This document shows, one piece after another, positions 5,699 to 5,721 of a stretch of DNA of 5,721 nt. Made by a program: the position numbers and the translations under genes. Source of the stretch: JAUVHV01 sp964523875 (GTDB lineage Bacteria > Omnitrophota > Gorgyraeia > JABMRG01); NCBI GenBank assembly GCA_964523875.1, contig CAZGAS010000066.1, forward strand, positions 1 through 5,721. The letters run 5' to 3'. Position 1 is the stretch's first letter. Every line of letters starts with the position of its first letter. Below the pieces are notes generated by a model that was given only the letters and a program-made list of their open reading frames with translations, ran no database searches and was not told where the DNA came from.

Positions 5699-5721
5699 TA
5701 ATGCCTTCTTATATTCAATAT

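Noticed and set aside
1..5721. Defence system, CRISPR array, mobile element or biosynthetic island
   Set aside because: No direct repeat array, terminal inverted repeat, transposase, nuclease or helicase motif is present. Apart from the barrel and the edge fragment, all genes belong to conserved core families.

Overview
This window is a tightly packed bacterial housekeeping cluster with every gene on the minus strand, so transcription runs from the right edge to the left. In that order the genes are proC, yggT, a DUF167 (YggU) gene, rpmF, plsX, fabH, fabD, an outer-membrane beta-barrel gene, and the 5' end of a membrane-protein gene that leaves the window at base 1. No rRNA, tRNA, CRISPR array, insertion sequence or integrase is visible. 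Long open frames on the plus strand are antisense shadows.

Region by region. At 4883-5698 lies pyrroline-5-carboxylate reductase (last step of proline synthesis). A 74-base gap with an imperfect hairpin separates it from yggT (4509-4808) and DUF167 (4291-4512), which overlap by 4 bases and are probably translationally coupled. A 112-base gap at 4179-4290 holds overlapping inverted repeats that could form alternative hairpins ahead of rpmF. From there rpmF, plsX, fabH and fabD run almost without gaps (16 bases, 15 bases, then a 7-base overlap). This is the classic ribosomal protein L32 / phospholipid / fatty-acid initiation operon: PlsX makes acyl-phosphate for phospholipids, FabD makes malonyl-ACP, and FabH condenses acetyl-CoA with it to start chains. 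Only 16 bases after fabD comes a secreted beta-barrel protein, where many genomes have fabG and acpP. At 1-174 a partial gene encodes the start of a hydrophobic protein.

Organism. The signal-peptide-bearing barrel ending in Phe implies an outer membrane, so a diderm. The mature N-terminus of the barrel, with Pro-Val-Gly-Asn, a following Pro, Leu and Gly, resembles the start of chlamydial major outer membrane protein. With moderate GC and this gene order, I lean towards an uncultured lineage of the wider Planctomycetes-Verrucomicrobia-Chlamydiae group such as Omnitrophota. That is inference only and cannot be proven from 5.7 kb.

Overall this looks like a conserved core-metabolism region, not a new defence or mobile system. 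The points most worth a second look are the barrel gene joined to the fatty-acid operon, the possible structured leader before rpmF, and the edge-truncated membrane gene.
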